NCBI GenBank assembly: GCA_963843285.1
Contig: CAWJJO010000023.1
Span: 14,487 to 78,486, forward strand
From: CAZDDB01 sp963843285
Lineage (GTDB): Bacteria; Acidobacteriota; HRBIN11; JAKEFK01
Reading direction: 5' to 3'
DNA length: 64,000 nt
Part shown: positions 7,638-15,621 of the stretch, piece by piece
Position numbering within the stretch: the stretch's first letter is position 1
Layout: each line of letters opens with the position of its first letter
Made by a program: the position numbers and the translations under genes
The notes under the pieces: model-generated
Told to the model about the DNA's origin: nothing
Seen by the model: only the letters and a program-made list of their open reading frames with translations
Database searches by the model: none

Positions 7638-8243
7638 ATGTTGGACGTTGAAGTGATCGAAGATGCAAGTACTGCGGCGATAGCGCTGGATCCGATTCGA
7701 AGCCGGATCCTGGCGGAATTAGCACAGCCTGCGTCAGCAGCCGGACTTGCAGCACGACTAGGACTGGCCCGGCAAAAGGTGAACTACCACCTGCGGGAGT
7801 TGGAAAAAAGCGGTCTGGTGCGTGTCGCAGACCAACGCAAATGGGGCGGACTAACAGAGCGTTTGATGGTTGCAACGGCGGCAACTTATGTTGTTTCCCC
7901 CGCTGCCATGGGACAGTTGGCGAGCGATCCATGTCGATGTACCGATCGGCTTTCCGCAACCTATCTGATTGCGTTAGCGGCGCGCATCCTACGCGAGGTC
8001 ACTTCTCTTTTACGGCGTTCTACAGAAACAGGGAAACGACTTGCCACGTTATCCATGGATACGGAAATTCGTTTTCGTTCCGCAGTCGAACGCGCTGCAT
8101 TCACTGAAGAATTAACCCGAGCCATCACCCAGCTCACCGCTCGATACCATGATGAGTCGGCACCGGGCGGTCGTTCCCATCGAGTGGTGATCGTTGCTCA
8201 CCCTTTACCAACTGAAGCCGGCTCAAAGGAGAAAAAATCATGA
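7638..8243 (+). CDS. ArsR-family winged-helix transcriptional regulator
   Basis: About 201 residues. The N-terminal third is a winged helix (ALDPIRSRILAELAQPASAA, LAARLGLARQKVNYHLRELE, SGLVRV), close to the ArsR families that often pair with SRPBCC proteins. No metal-binding CxC is seen in the recognition helix. The start at 7638 is chosen because the promoter ends there and no ribosome site is visible further upstream. The stop overlaps the start of the next gene (ATGA at 8240-8243), so the two should be co-translated. It probably represses its own two-gene operon through the palindrome at 7602-7621. Confidence 0.85.
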   Translation: MLDVEVIEDASTAAIALDPIRSRILAELAQPASAAGLAARLGLARQKVNYHLRELEKSGLVRVADQRKWGGLTERLMVATAATYVVSPAAMGQLASDPCRCTDRLSATYLIALAARILREVTSLLRRSTETGKRLATLSMDTEIRFRSAVERAAFTEELTRAITQLTARYHDESAPGGRSHRVVIVAHPLPTEAGSKEKKS

Positions 8244-9076
8244 GCGTAAAAAAAGAACCATCCGGTAGACGATCCGTTCAAGTGGAAGTGGAGGTCCCGG
8301 GCACGCCGGAAGAAGTGTGGCGTGCAATCAGCACCGGGCCAGGCATTTCTTCCTGGTTTGTTCCCACAAAAGTGGAAGAAAGATTGGGTGGAAAAATCAT
8401 TTGCCACTTTGGCCCTGGTATGGATTCATCTTCAACCATCACATCATGGGAACCTCCCGTGAGATTCGCTACCGAAGATAAGTGGGCCGGTGAGGAAGGT
8501 CCGTTGATTGCGACAGAATGGTTTGTGGAAGCGCGTTCCGGCGGAGTTTGTGTTGTGCGCGTTGTCCACTCTCTTTTTGCAGAAACCGATGATTGGGACA
8601 ACCAGCTGGAAGGTACAGAAAGTGGTTGGCCTCTGTTCTTCCGCGTGCTTCGATTGTATATGATTCAGTTCCGCGGAATGCATGGCGAATCAGTCGTTGC
8701 AACAGGTTTTTCCTCAGAATCCGAAACGCAAACATGGGACAAGCTGATGCAGATGCTGTCTCTGACCGGCGCGGCGGTTGGTCAAAAACGCAAAACAGGA
8801 ACTGACGCGCCGCAAATTTCCGGCACGGTGGAATTGATAAGTGAATCGAAAACCGCACCAGCGCTGATGCTGAAACTGGAATCCGGAATCGCGCTTTTCA
8901 GTGCTGCCAATTGCGGCGGCGCTACTCAAATGGCAGTGTCTCTCTATTTATATGGAGATTCCGCTCAGGATCTTTCGCAGCAGGAGTCTGCATGGCAGGC
9001 ATGGATGAACAACAGGTTTCCGGCACCGGCTCCATCTGCGATTGGAACCACAGATGAACACAGCGGAGGAAGTTGA
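8240..9076 (+). CDS. SRPBCC (AHSA1-type) ligand-binding domain protein
   Basis: 278 residues. The start VQVEVEVPGTPEEVWRAIST is the classic opening of the AHSA1/START-like fold, followed by GPGISSWFVPT and the ITSWEPPVRFATED strand. About 150 residues of SRPBCC are followed by a second half with no domain I recognise. It is translationally coupled to the ArsR-type gene, a frequent pairing whose ligand is generally unknown. The last residues (GTTDEHSGGS) are encoded by sequence matching the dispersed repeat ACCACAGATGAACACAG, so a repeat has probably replaced the original C-terminus. Confidence 0.82.
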   Translation: MSVKKEPSGRRSVQVEVEVPGTPEEVWRAISTGPGISSWFVPTKVEERLGGKIICHFGPGMDSSSTITSWEPPVRFATEDKWAGEEGPLIATEWFVEARSGGVCVVRVVHSLFAETDDWDNQLEGTESGWPLFFRVLRLYMIQFRGMHGESVVATGFSSESETQTWDKLMQMLSLTGAAVGQKRKTGTDAPQISGTVELISESKTAPALMLKLESGIALFSAANCGGATQMAVSLYLYGDSAQDLSQQESAWQAWMNNRFPAPAPSAIGTTDEHSGGS

Positions 9077-9145
9077 TAACATCCTATCGTAATTCAGGTT
9101 CGCCGTCTTGTGGACTAGGATTCAACGCAAAGGCGCAAAGAATGG

Positions 9146-9220
9146 AACCACAGATGAACACAGATAAACACAGATGCTGGAAATTCTTTTATCTGTGTTT
9201 ATCTGTGTTCATCTGTGGTT
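9146..9220. repeat. Perfect 30-bp inverted repeat (ACCACAGATGAACACAGAT family)
   Basis: The left arm at 9146-9175 and right arm at 9191-9220 are perfect complements with a 15-base loop. Each arm consists of degenerate tandem copies of a decamer, ACAGATGAAC. Single-arm copies lie near 7555, at 9050, near 42150 and near 42430. It could act as a terminator hairpin after the SRPBCC gene. Confidence 0.85.
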
Positions 9221-9401
9221 AAAAAAGCTATCCCCTTATCTCCCCTCATCCCCCTATCTCCCTTCTTCTTACACAATCAGCTAGTGTCAATTTACCGAAT
9301 TTCAATAATCTAATTCACTATAATCGATAAATAGTTTATTAATATTCGATATATAAATCCGCCGGTACGAGTCAATGACCGGACATTGAGTGAAACTAAT
9401 T

Positions 9402-9425
9402 TGACACATTTCGGAAATTGTGTCA
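9402..9425 (+). promoter_or_regulatory. Palindromic operator just before the AbiEi-like gene
   Basis: TGACACA and TGTGTCA form perfect 7-base arms around a partly symmetrical centre (ATTTCGGAAAT), ending 12 bases before the start codon. A half-site like it (AGTGTCAATTTACCGAATTTC) lies near 9275. AbiEi antitoxins are known to repress their own promoters through inverted repeats, so this is a good candidate operator. TTGACA at 9401-9406 could be the -35 box. Confidence 0.6.
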
Positions 9426-9437
9426 TTTTAGTGCCGA

Positions 9438-10016
9438 ATGAACAGGAAATCATTGCCCCCAGAATTGGTAAAAAGACCATTCTCTCTTGAGGAAGCCGTA
9501 TCTTACGGGCTGAGTAAAGCTTACCTCTCACGAATGGTAAAGGTGGGACGACTGGAACGCGTTCGTCGGGGCGTGTACCAGGTCAGCAACGCGGATCTCG
9601 GAGAAAAGGAAGAGCTTTACCACATAGCCACCCTGCGCTGCGGAATTCCATCTGTGATCTGTCTGTTGTCCGCCTTGGACTATTACCATTTGACTGACCA
9701 AATCCCGAAACGCACATGGGTGCTAGTGCCGGACTCAAAACGTGTGGTTGCACCAGATTTGAAGTTGGTTCGGTCACGTAGGCCACAATGGAACATTGGA
9801 ATCCGAAAAACGAAACGATACTGGATCACAACTCTGGATAGAACGTTGATTGATTGCATCGTTTATATGCGTCTGATTGGAAATCAGGTTGCGCTCTATG
9901 CATTGAAGCGCGCGATCGCTCAGCAGAAAACCAAACCGCGTGTGTTACTAGATCTGGCTAAGAAGATGAACGTTGCGCATCGCATCCGTCCTTACGTTGA
10001 AGTGCTTGCATTATGA
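9438..10016 (+). CDS. AbiEi-type antitoxin / transcriptional regulator (type IV toxin-antitoxin family)
   Basis: 192 residues. The N-terminal winged helix (FSLEEAVSYGLSKAYLSRMV, KVGRLERVRRGVYQV) is typical of AbiEi antitoxins, followed by the AbiEi C-terminal region (SVICLLSALDYYHLTDQIPK, TTLDRTLIDCIVY). AbiEi normally neutralises the nucleotidyltransferase toxin AbiEii encoded just downstream and represses the operon. Here the downstream frame overlaps in the usual way (ATGA) but stops after 15 codons, so the antitoxin appears to be an orphan. There is a palindrome just upstream for autoregulation. It belongs to an AT-richer patch compared with its neighbours. Confidence 0.8.
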   Translation: MNRKSLPPELVKRPFSLEEAVSYGLSKAYLSRMVKVGRLERVRRGVYQVSNADLGEKEELYHIATLRCGIPSVICLLSALDYYHLTDQIPKRTWVLVPDSKRVVAPDLKLVRSRRPQWNIGIRKTKRYWITTLDRTLIDCIVYMRLIGNQVALYALKRAIAQQKTKPRVLLDLAKKMNVAHRIRPYVEVLAL

Positions 10017-10060
10017 ATCAGGAAGAAAATAAATTTAGCCTCAAAGCCGGGTCACTTTGA
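10013..10060 (+). pseudogene. Possible stump of an AbiEii-type toxin gene
   Basis: An ATG overlaps the antitoxin stop (ATGA at 10013-10016), the usual arrangement for abiEii. The frame reads MNQEENKFSLKAGSL and then stops. No further toxin-like sequence is visible to 10134. The peptide is too short to prove homology; the call rests on position and overlap. Confidence 0.3.
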
Positions 10061-10134
10061 ATGTGTCGCCGACGGTAATAAATGATAGAATTTCTAAATA
10101 TTGAGAGGCGCACCCCACGCTAATGTTCCCGTAA

Positions 10135-10302
10135 ATGAATAAACGAGATCTTTCCGAATGCAATAGTTGCTCCAAATTCATGACACCTGCCGTAGTAAAA
10201 GCAGACTGGAATCTTCAGTCGCAAATGCGGGTGGAGGTCTCCTTCAAAAAGGATGAAGCATTGTGCTGGGAACTCGTGCGGGTGTTTGGCTATGGCTTTT
10301 GA
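10135..10302 (+). pseudogene. N-terminal fragment resembling a type I restriction enzyme R subunit (HsdR)
   Basis: A 55-residue frame reads MNKRDLSECNSCSKFMTPAV and then VKADWNLQSQMRVEVSF. This resembles the start of EcoEI-type HsdR proteins, where a TPA(L/V)xxAGWD segment precedes an (I/M)R.E(V/Y) strand. The frame then diverges and stops. No helicase or nuclease motifs follow, since tcmP starts at 10356. I read it as a leftover from a deletion in a defence island. The similarity is by eye. Confidence 0.4.
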
Positions 10303-10355
10303 AAAACAAGTTTTCACATTCAGATTAAGGAAGATATAAGACAAGAAAGACAATA

Positions 10356-11479
10356 ATGGATCCTAAGCAATGGTTCGATGAACCTTCGCCTGAATCTAAA
10401 ACAAAAATCGATATCGTCACCGAATACTTCGATGCTTGGAGCAATGTACTTGCCGCCAAATCTCCACAATTAGCTTATGTCGATCTTTTTTCAGGACCTG
10501 GCCGATACGTAGATGGCACAGAATCCGTTCCTTTGTGCATCCTAAAAAAGACAATCGAGAAAAAACTGCAGAGTAAGGTGGTGGCGATATTCAATGATCG
10601 CGATTTCTGTGATGAGCTCAGGAATAATGTTTACACAATTCCAGAAATAAGCACTTTCAGCATTAAGCCCGACTTTAAATCGGTAAGAATCGCTCAGTAA
10701 CGACATCATTGCCACATCAAGAATTTATGCATCAGTTCGAAGTATACCGACGTTATTTTTCATCGACCCATGGGGGTTTAAAGGTCTTTCGCTTTTTCAG
10801 CCTCGCGCTATCAACGATCAGGGGATTCGGCTGCGATTGTATTTTCTTTTTCAACTATTCTCGGATCAACCGCGATCTAGATGCTGACATCTTTAGAAAG
10901 GGGATGGACGATTTGTTTGGACCGGAACGTTCCGAATCTTTGCGAATATCGCTTCAAGGCCTCTCTCCGGAGGCCCGCGAAATGAGGATAATCGATGAAA
11001 TTATTAAGGGGCTGGAAAGTGGCGGAGCCAAGTATATCCATTATTTCAGGTTTTGTTTTCCTGATCAGCCAGGGCGAACGAGTCATTATTTATTTCATAT
11101 AACCAAACACCCTAAAGGTCACGGGATCATAAAACGAATTACGGCAAAATACAGCACCTCGAGGGTCCAAGGTTTTGCGGGATTTCAATTCGATCGAAAC
11201 GAGAGCAAACAAGGTGAATTATTTCATTTTCCAGCTGACGATCTGCGAGAGTCTCTTCTGGAAGTATTTGATGGTCAGAAGCTTCCGGTAGCTGCCATTC
11301 TTGCGATTCATCCAACGCGATCGCGCTTGAGATGTACGGATACTAATTACAGGAAAGTTCTCTACGATATGGAAATTGATGGTGCGATCGCTACGGACAG
11401 ACCTTTTAACACGCGCGCGAAAGGTACCATGGGCGATTCCGTGGTAGTATCGTTCCCAAAGAAGCGGCGGAGTAAATAA
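10356..11479 (+). pseudogene. tcmP: Three-Cys-motif partner protein TcmP, split by two +1 frameshifts
   Basis: Three consecutive pieces make one TcmP. Frame 1 (10356 to about 10697) has FDEPSPESKTKIDIVTEYFD and the TcmP hallmark YVDLFSGPGRYVDGTESVPL. The middle (about 10699-10795) continues as NDIIATSRIYASVRSIPTLF and FIDPWGFKGLSL. The last piece (about 10795-11479) has GFGCDCIFFFNYSRIN. Each switch is a +1 shift, the second in a TTTTT run at about 10796. Removing one base at each point restores a protein of about 370 residues. The DLFSGPG motif resembles a class I methyltransferase motif I. Function unknown; it always accompanies the three-Cys protein that follows here without a gap. Confidence 0.82.
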
Positions 11480-12259
11480 ATGGCGACACAGTCATCTATT
11501 GAATGGACCCAAGCAACATGGAATCCAGTGACCGGTTGTAACAAGATCAGCCCTGGATGCAAGCACTGTTATGCAGAAAGACTTTCTTTCCGTTTAAGGG
11601 AGATGGGACAGAAAAAATACGTCGATGGGTTCAAATTAAAATTGCATCCCGGATCGCTTTCCGATCCGTTCAGAATGAAGAAGCCCCAGCTCGTTTTCGT
11701 AAACTCAATGAGTGACCTCTTCCATCACCAGATTCCTGCCGAATTTATTCTTAAAGTGTTCCGCACAATGGAAAAAGCGAATTGGCATCGTTATCAAATC
11801 CTTACCAAACGGTCCGACAGGCTTCTCGAATTAGATCCCCGAATAAAGTGGCTTCCAAATATATGGATGGGTGTCAGCGTCGAGAGAGAGGATTATTGTT
11901 TTCGGATCGACGACCTTCGACGCACTCATGCGTTAACGAAATTTCTTTCGATTGAGCCTCTTTTGGGTCCGATTCAGAATCTTGATTTGAAGGGAATGAA
12001 CTGGGTGATCGTCGGCGGCGAGTCCGGACCTGGTGCGCGGGTAATGCAGAAAGCGTGGGTCACCGATCTGAGAGATCAATGCATTGCTGCTGGAGTCCCG
12101 TTCTTTTTCAAACAGTGGGGAGGCATCAATAAGAAAGCGGCCGGTAGAATATTAGACGGTCGTGAATGGAATGAACTGCCCACGTTTCTTGAAACTACCA
12201 GAGTTCATCAGCATAAGCAAACACGATTTGTGTCGCCCCCACATCGAGAAAACGAATGA
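11480..12259 (+). CDS. Three-Cys-motif protein (DUF5131, phage Gp37/Gp68 family)
   Basis: 259 residues. The three-Cys motif is Cys20, Cys27 and Cys30 in VTGCNKISPGCKHCYAERL. Family signatures follow: QLVFVNSMSDLFHHQIP, RYQILTKRSDRLLEL, IWMGVSVE, FLSIEPLLGPI, NWVIVGGESGPGARVM and PFFFKQWGG. The Cys spacing (CX6CX2C) recalls, but is not, the radical-SAM CX3CX2C motif, so an iron-sulfur cluster is plausible. It is found in phages and mobile regions, often beside TcmP; biochemical role unknown. The ATG directly follows the tcmP stop. The gene is intact while its partner is frameshifted. Confidence 0.88.
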   Translation: MATQSSIEWTQATWNPVTGCNKISPGCKHCYAERLSFRLREMGQKKYVDGFKLKLHPGSLSDPFRMKKPQLVFVNSMSDLFHHQIPAEFILKVFRTMEKANWHRYQILTKRSDRLLELDPRIKWLPNIWMGVSVEREDYCFRIDDLRRTHALTKFLSIEPLLGPIQNLDLKGMNWVIVGGESGPGARVMQKAWVTDLRDQCIAAGVPFFFKQWGGINKKAAGRILDGREWNELPTFLETTRVHQHKQTRFVSPPHRENE

Positions 12260-12346
12260 AGCCAGGTTGTGATTCGCTGAAGCTTACGATTGTTTGAACG
12301 AAGAAGCAAAAAAGGCGATTGCAAATGTCAGAATTCTCAGCGAGAA

Positions 12347-13857
12347 TTATTTCACCAGGCGCAACTGTCGTGTGGTAGCGCAACTCGTATCCAGCTTTCG
12401 TTGCGGATCGGCAAGAAATTGGCGCCCTAACTCCAGGGCACACTTCCGGTAGATATACTCTTCCGGTGAATAGTTATATGTTCGTATATAGAACTGAACG
12501 TGACCGGCATTCCTGAAGACGACGTTCCTTGCGTTGGCATAGATCATCTCGATCTTGTAGCCGGCAAGTCCTGACAGGGTTGGATCCAATTCCCCGGTAA
12601 AAGCGAGGATCGGTCCGTCATAATATACGCGGGTGTTTTCAATCGGGTCGGCTCGCCCCGCAGGCCACAGCGCGCACGTCTTGAAATTTCCATCAAGGCC
12701 TTCTTGTCCGAATAAAGCACGGACGATATCGGATTTGGCCGCCGCTTGCGCATATTCCTCCACGGACTCGAACACCTTCTCTTCGTGGCAGTCGATGGAG
12801 AGGTTCTGTCCGACGTTCCACTTTCCCTGATCCGGTAATGCCGGAAGCGCTGGCGTGTCACGTGTCATCTTGTTGCTCGATCTGAAGCATGAGCTCGCCG
12901 TCGCCACGAGCCGCCGCATCCGCGTAAGCGAGGACGGTCTGTACGCGCTGTTCAAAAGTCGGAATGGCGCCGCCATATAACGAGTTTTGAATGAAGCTCG
13001 TCACTCTGCCATCGTCGAACCGCTCCTTTCCCACCTCTAACGGCTGCTGTCGGAGCCGGGGAAGCGCGGCCAGGAACCGGCTTCGCAGTTGCGGATACTT
13101 GGAGTTGCAGGCCGCGTCTGCCGTACATTTCCAGAATATTTTGTTGATTACGACCTCTGCACCATGAAGGTCTTCGACGACCTCCTGGTCTTCAGGCAGA
13201 TAGGGGCCGTCAACAAGTAAGGTTCGGACGCTCGCTGGATAGTAGCGCGCCATGGTGAATGCCAGCCTGGCCCCATACGAGGCTCCCCAAACATTCCACT
13301 GCTTCACGCCCAGTGCTTTTCTGAGCGCCTCCATGTCGCTGGCGATCCGTGCACTGTTGTATTGAGAAAGATCCACGCCCTGCTTGATCAGTTGGTCCCT
13401 GCAGGTCTTCACCCGCTTGAACCAATCTCTCCTCAGGCTGACAACAGAGCGTGGGAATCGATCGGCCGCCGCCTCTTTGGTCAAAGAACACCCAGTCCCG
13501 ATCGACAACAATCTCACGGATGGCTGGAACTGTGACCAGTGTCTCTGCATGTACCAGGCATGGTGATCCAGGCCCTCCACTCAGGAAAATGACCGGGTTT
13601 TCCGGATCTATCTTGCGCTCAGGGCTGATGACCATGAAGGCAACCTCGATGGATCGACCCTTTGGATCATCGTAATTTTCAGGCACCTTCAGCCGGCCGC
13701 AAGTGACCGGAAGCAGCGCTTTCTTCGTATCGAAGGGGCAGTCCACCTTCTCCCACGAAGACGGGCTTATATTTGGTTGAGGTGTTTCGCCAAAGACCAC
13801 GATTGGTTGAGCGAGGAAGAAAAGTCCTGCAAGAACGCCGAGTAGTAATTTCACCAT
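12347..13857 (-). pseudogene. Secreted alpha/beta hydrolase of the TAP (tripeptidyl aminopeptidase) type, split by two +1 frameshifts
   Basis: Reading in from 13857: signal peptide (MVKLLLGVLAGLFFLAQPIV), then CGRLKVPENYDDPKGRSIEV, PVIFLSGGPGSPCL and the oxyanion-side motif DWVFFDQRGGGRS. The frame then changes at about 13425-13437. The second piece has the nucleophile elbow NVWGASYGARLAFTMARYYP and ends at about 12858-12870. The third piece has GPILAFTGELDPTLSG and FRNAGHVQFY, which supply the acid and histidine. All catalytic parts are present, so two single-base corrections would give an S33/TAP-like hydrolase of about 503 residues. Substrate unknown; it is probably periplasmic. Confidence 0.82.
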
Positions 13858-13872
13858 AATTACTGAACATAA

Positions 13873-13932
13873 CATGCTGAAACAGCTTCTGTCTTGAAGT
13901 AAACAAGCGTTGTGGGATAAATCTAACTTTTG
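13873..13932. repeat. Direct repeat copy 1, upstream of the TAP-like hydrolase
   Basis: About 60 bases, CATGCTGAAACAGCTTCTGT through TAACTTTTG, nearly identical to 14508-14568 with about five differences. Both copies lie immediately upstream of a minus-strand gene, so the repeat probably carries promoter or operator sequence. Confidence 0.85.
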
Positions 13933-13936
13933 AATG

Positions 13937-13981
13937 TTCAAATGATTCACGCGAGTTACTCCAACACAGTTTCGCGAGTAG
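13937..13981 (+). pseudogene. Fossil 3' end of an AraC-family gene
   Basis: The stretch matches the end of the intact araC-type gene (15402-15445) with about five mismatches in 41 bases. In the same frame it reads F-K-stop-F-T-RVTPTQFRE-stop; RVTPTEYR is the typical C-terminus of AraC regulators. It sits right after repeat copy 1, where a whole regulator gene would be expected by comparison with copy 2. It is thus the remnant of a duplicated and then deleted regulator. Confidence 0.7.
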
Positions 13982-13989
13982 GGGCACTG

Positions 13990-14460
13990 CTACTCAGAAG
14001 GCACTCGTGTGCTATGTAAGAAGTGAATGCGCCATGCGCCATTATGTCTACGGAGAACCGCTGACTCAAGCCAACTGAGATTCTTTTTTCCTGAATTGTC
14101 TTCTAAGGATCCGCGGTTGATGTACGTTATCCATGCGGTGGTTCCATCAATATGGACTTCCGGCTCGGTGACTCTCCACTCATAAATCTTGCCAGTCGCA
14201 TGGTCATTTTTTACAAACGCCATCAATTTATCGCCAGAAAAACGCTCCCCGACGTCAAAGACGTAAAAATCTGGAGATGTGACGCTTTGGAATTTGGCGA
14301 GATCCTCATTTTGTAAGGCCACAAACAACAACCGAATCGTTTCTATAACCTTCGCTTCATCAGTCTCAAGCCCGGACGGATACACTGGAAAAGCGAGGTG
14401 GAGAGATGTTGTCACAACCAAGAGCGACGCAGCGATTCGTGTTATGTGTTTGACGAGCAT
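13990..14460 (-). CDS. Secreted NTF2-like (DUF4440/SnoaL-type) protein
   Basis: About 156 residues. After a signal peptide (ending near HLAFPVYPSG) comes a single NTF2-like fold: VIETIRLLFVALQNEDLAKF, SVTSPDFYVFDVGERFSG, EVHIDGTTAWITYINRG and SAVLRRHNGAWRIHFLHSTR. This fold binds small molecules or acts as an isomerase; no catalytic pattern lets me pick one. The ATG at 14460 has a strong ribosome site (GGAGG). It lies downstream of repeat copy 2 and opposite the AraC-type regulator, which probably controls it. Confidence 0.78.
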   Translation of the reverse strand: MLVKHITRIAASLLVVTTSLHLAFPVYPSGLETDEAKVIETIRLLFVALQNEDLAKFQSVTSPDFYVFDVGERFSGDKLMAFVKNDHATGKIYEWRVTEPEVHIDGTTAWITYINRGSLEDNSGKKNLSWLESAVLRRHNGAWRIHFLHSTRVPSE

Positions 14461-14507
14461 TTCCAACCTCCTTGCGGTATGGATACAAGACGTGAATTTG
14501 AACGTGA

Positions 14508-14568
14508 CATACTGAAACAGCTTCTGTCTTGAAATAAATAAGCGTCGTGGGATAAACCTAACTTTTTG
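14508..14568. repeat. Direct repeat copy 2, between the NTF2-like and AraC-type genes
   Basis: Starts CATACTGAAACAGCTTCTGT and ends TAACTTTTTG; the counterpart of 13873-13932. It lies in the shared upstream region of two divergent genes, as expected of a binding region for the AraC-type regulator. Confidence 0.85.
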
Positions 14569-14664
14569 CGTAAACCTTTCACCGTAAATTCGAGTCTATT
14601 CTAGAAAGGAATACTCATTACTGAGTGTGTTGAAGTCTGATTATGAAGAATAAAAGGAGGTCTG

Positions 14665-15468
14665 ATGAAGCCAGTTGATATCATCAGGAGCGCTAAAATC
14701 TCGAGCCTTCTTTTCCAGGAAATCCAGATCCCTGCAAAGAGCAGCATTCCGATTCACTCTCATCCTTCTGCGCTCTTTTGTATCTCCTTGAACGGAGCAT
14801 GCATAGAAGTTTATGGGAAACGGCTCCAGGAGTATCAGCCGTTTACGTTGGAGTATCTTCCCATGGATCAACCTCATTCGTTCAAAGTGCAAACAGTTGA
14901 CCTTCGTAGCTTCAGTGTTGAGATTCCGCCTGTCTGGTTTGATAGAATCCGCGAATATTCATTGATTGTGGATCAGTGTGTCTATACGCATCGAGGATTA
15001 CTGGGGAGCCTTTTTATGAATCTCTATCGGGAATTTCGTGAAATGGACGCGGCTTCACCTGCGGCGATGGAAGGCATTGTTCTCGAAATGCTCGCAGAAG
15101 CTTCACGCTCTCGCAGCGCGATTTTGGATCGCCAACCACAACCCTGGTTGAAACAAGCCCTCGATCTCCTGCAAGATCGTTTTTCTGATCATTTGACGAT
15201 CACCCAAATTGCAACCGCAGTTGGCATTCACCCGGTCCACCTGGCGCGTGAATTCCGGAAATTTCATCGCTGCACCATTGGAGATTACATTCGTAAACTG
15301 CGGATCGAGCAGGCGTGCAGGGCGCTTGCGCATTCGGATTCTTCGCTGACTGACATAGCTATTTCGGCTGGATTTTCAGATCACAGTCACTTTTCCAGAA
15401 TCTTCAAACGATTCATGCGAGTCACTCCAACAGAGTATCGCGCAGCCTCCCGCCCGCTGGCAAATTGA
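14665..15468 (+). CDS. AraC-family transcriptional regulator
   Basis: 267 residues. The N-terminal half is a cupin-like sensor (IPIHSHPSALFCISLNGAC, TLEYLPMDQPHSFKV). The C-terminal 100 residues are the double helix-turn-helix: HLTITQIATAVGIHPVHLA, FRKFHRCTIGDYIRKLRIEQ, SLTDIAISAGFSDHSHFSR and RFMRVTPTEYR. A strong ribosome site (AGGAGG) precedes the ATG. Effector unknown. It most likely controls the divergent NTF2-like gene, and through the duplicated repeat upstream of 13857 also the TAP-like hydrolase. Confidence 0.92.
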   Translation: MKPVDIIRSAKISSLLFQEIQIPAKSSIPIHSHPSALFCISLNGACIEVYGKRLQEYQPFTLEYLPMDQPHSFKVQTVDLRSFSVEIPPVWFDRIREYSLIVDQCVYTHRGLLGSLFMNLYREFREMDAASPAAMEGIVLEMLAEASRSRSAILDRQPQPWLKQALDLLQDRFSDHLTITQIATAVGIHPVHLAREFRKFHRCTIGDYIRKLRIEQACRALAHSDSSLTDIAISAGFSDHSHFSRIFKRFMRVTPTEYRAASRPLAN

Positions 15469-15621
15469 CCCTGGCGAATAGACTTGGGCAGTTGATGTTA
15501 GTTTCTGAGTTTGTAGCGCGGACAGTTCGCCCGCCACTCGTCGCTGCCGTCAGGACAACGATTAAAAAACACAAATGTCTGTCGCACTTTGCACGCATCG
15601 AAGTGGATCGGACTTACTGGC

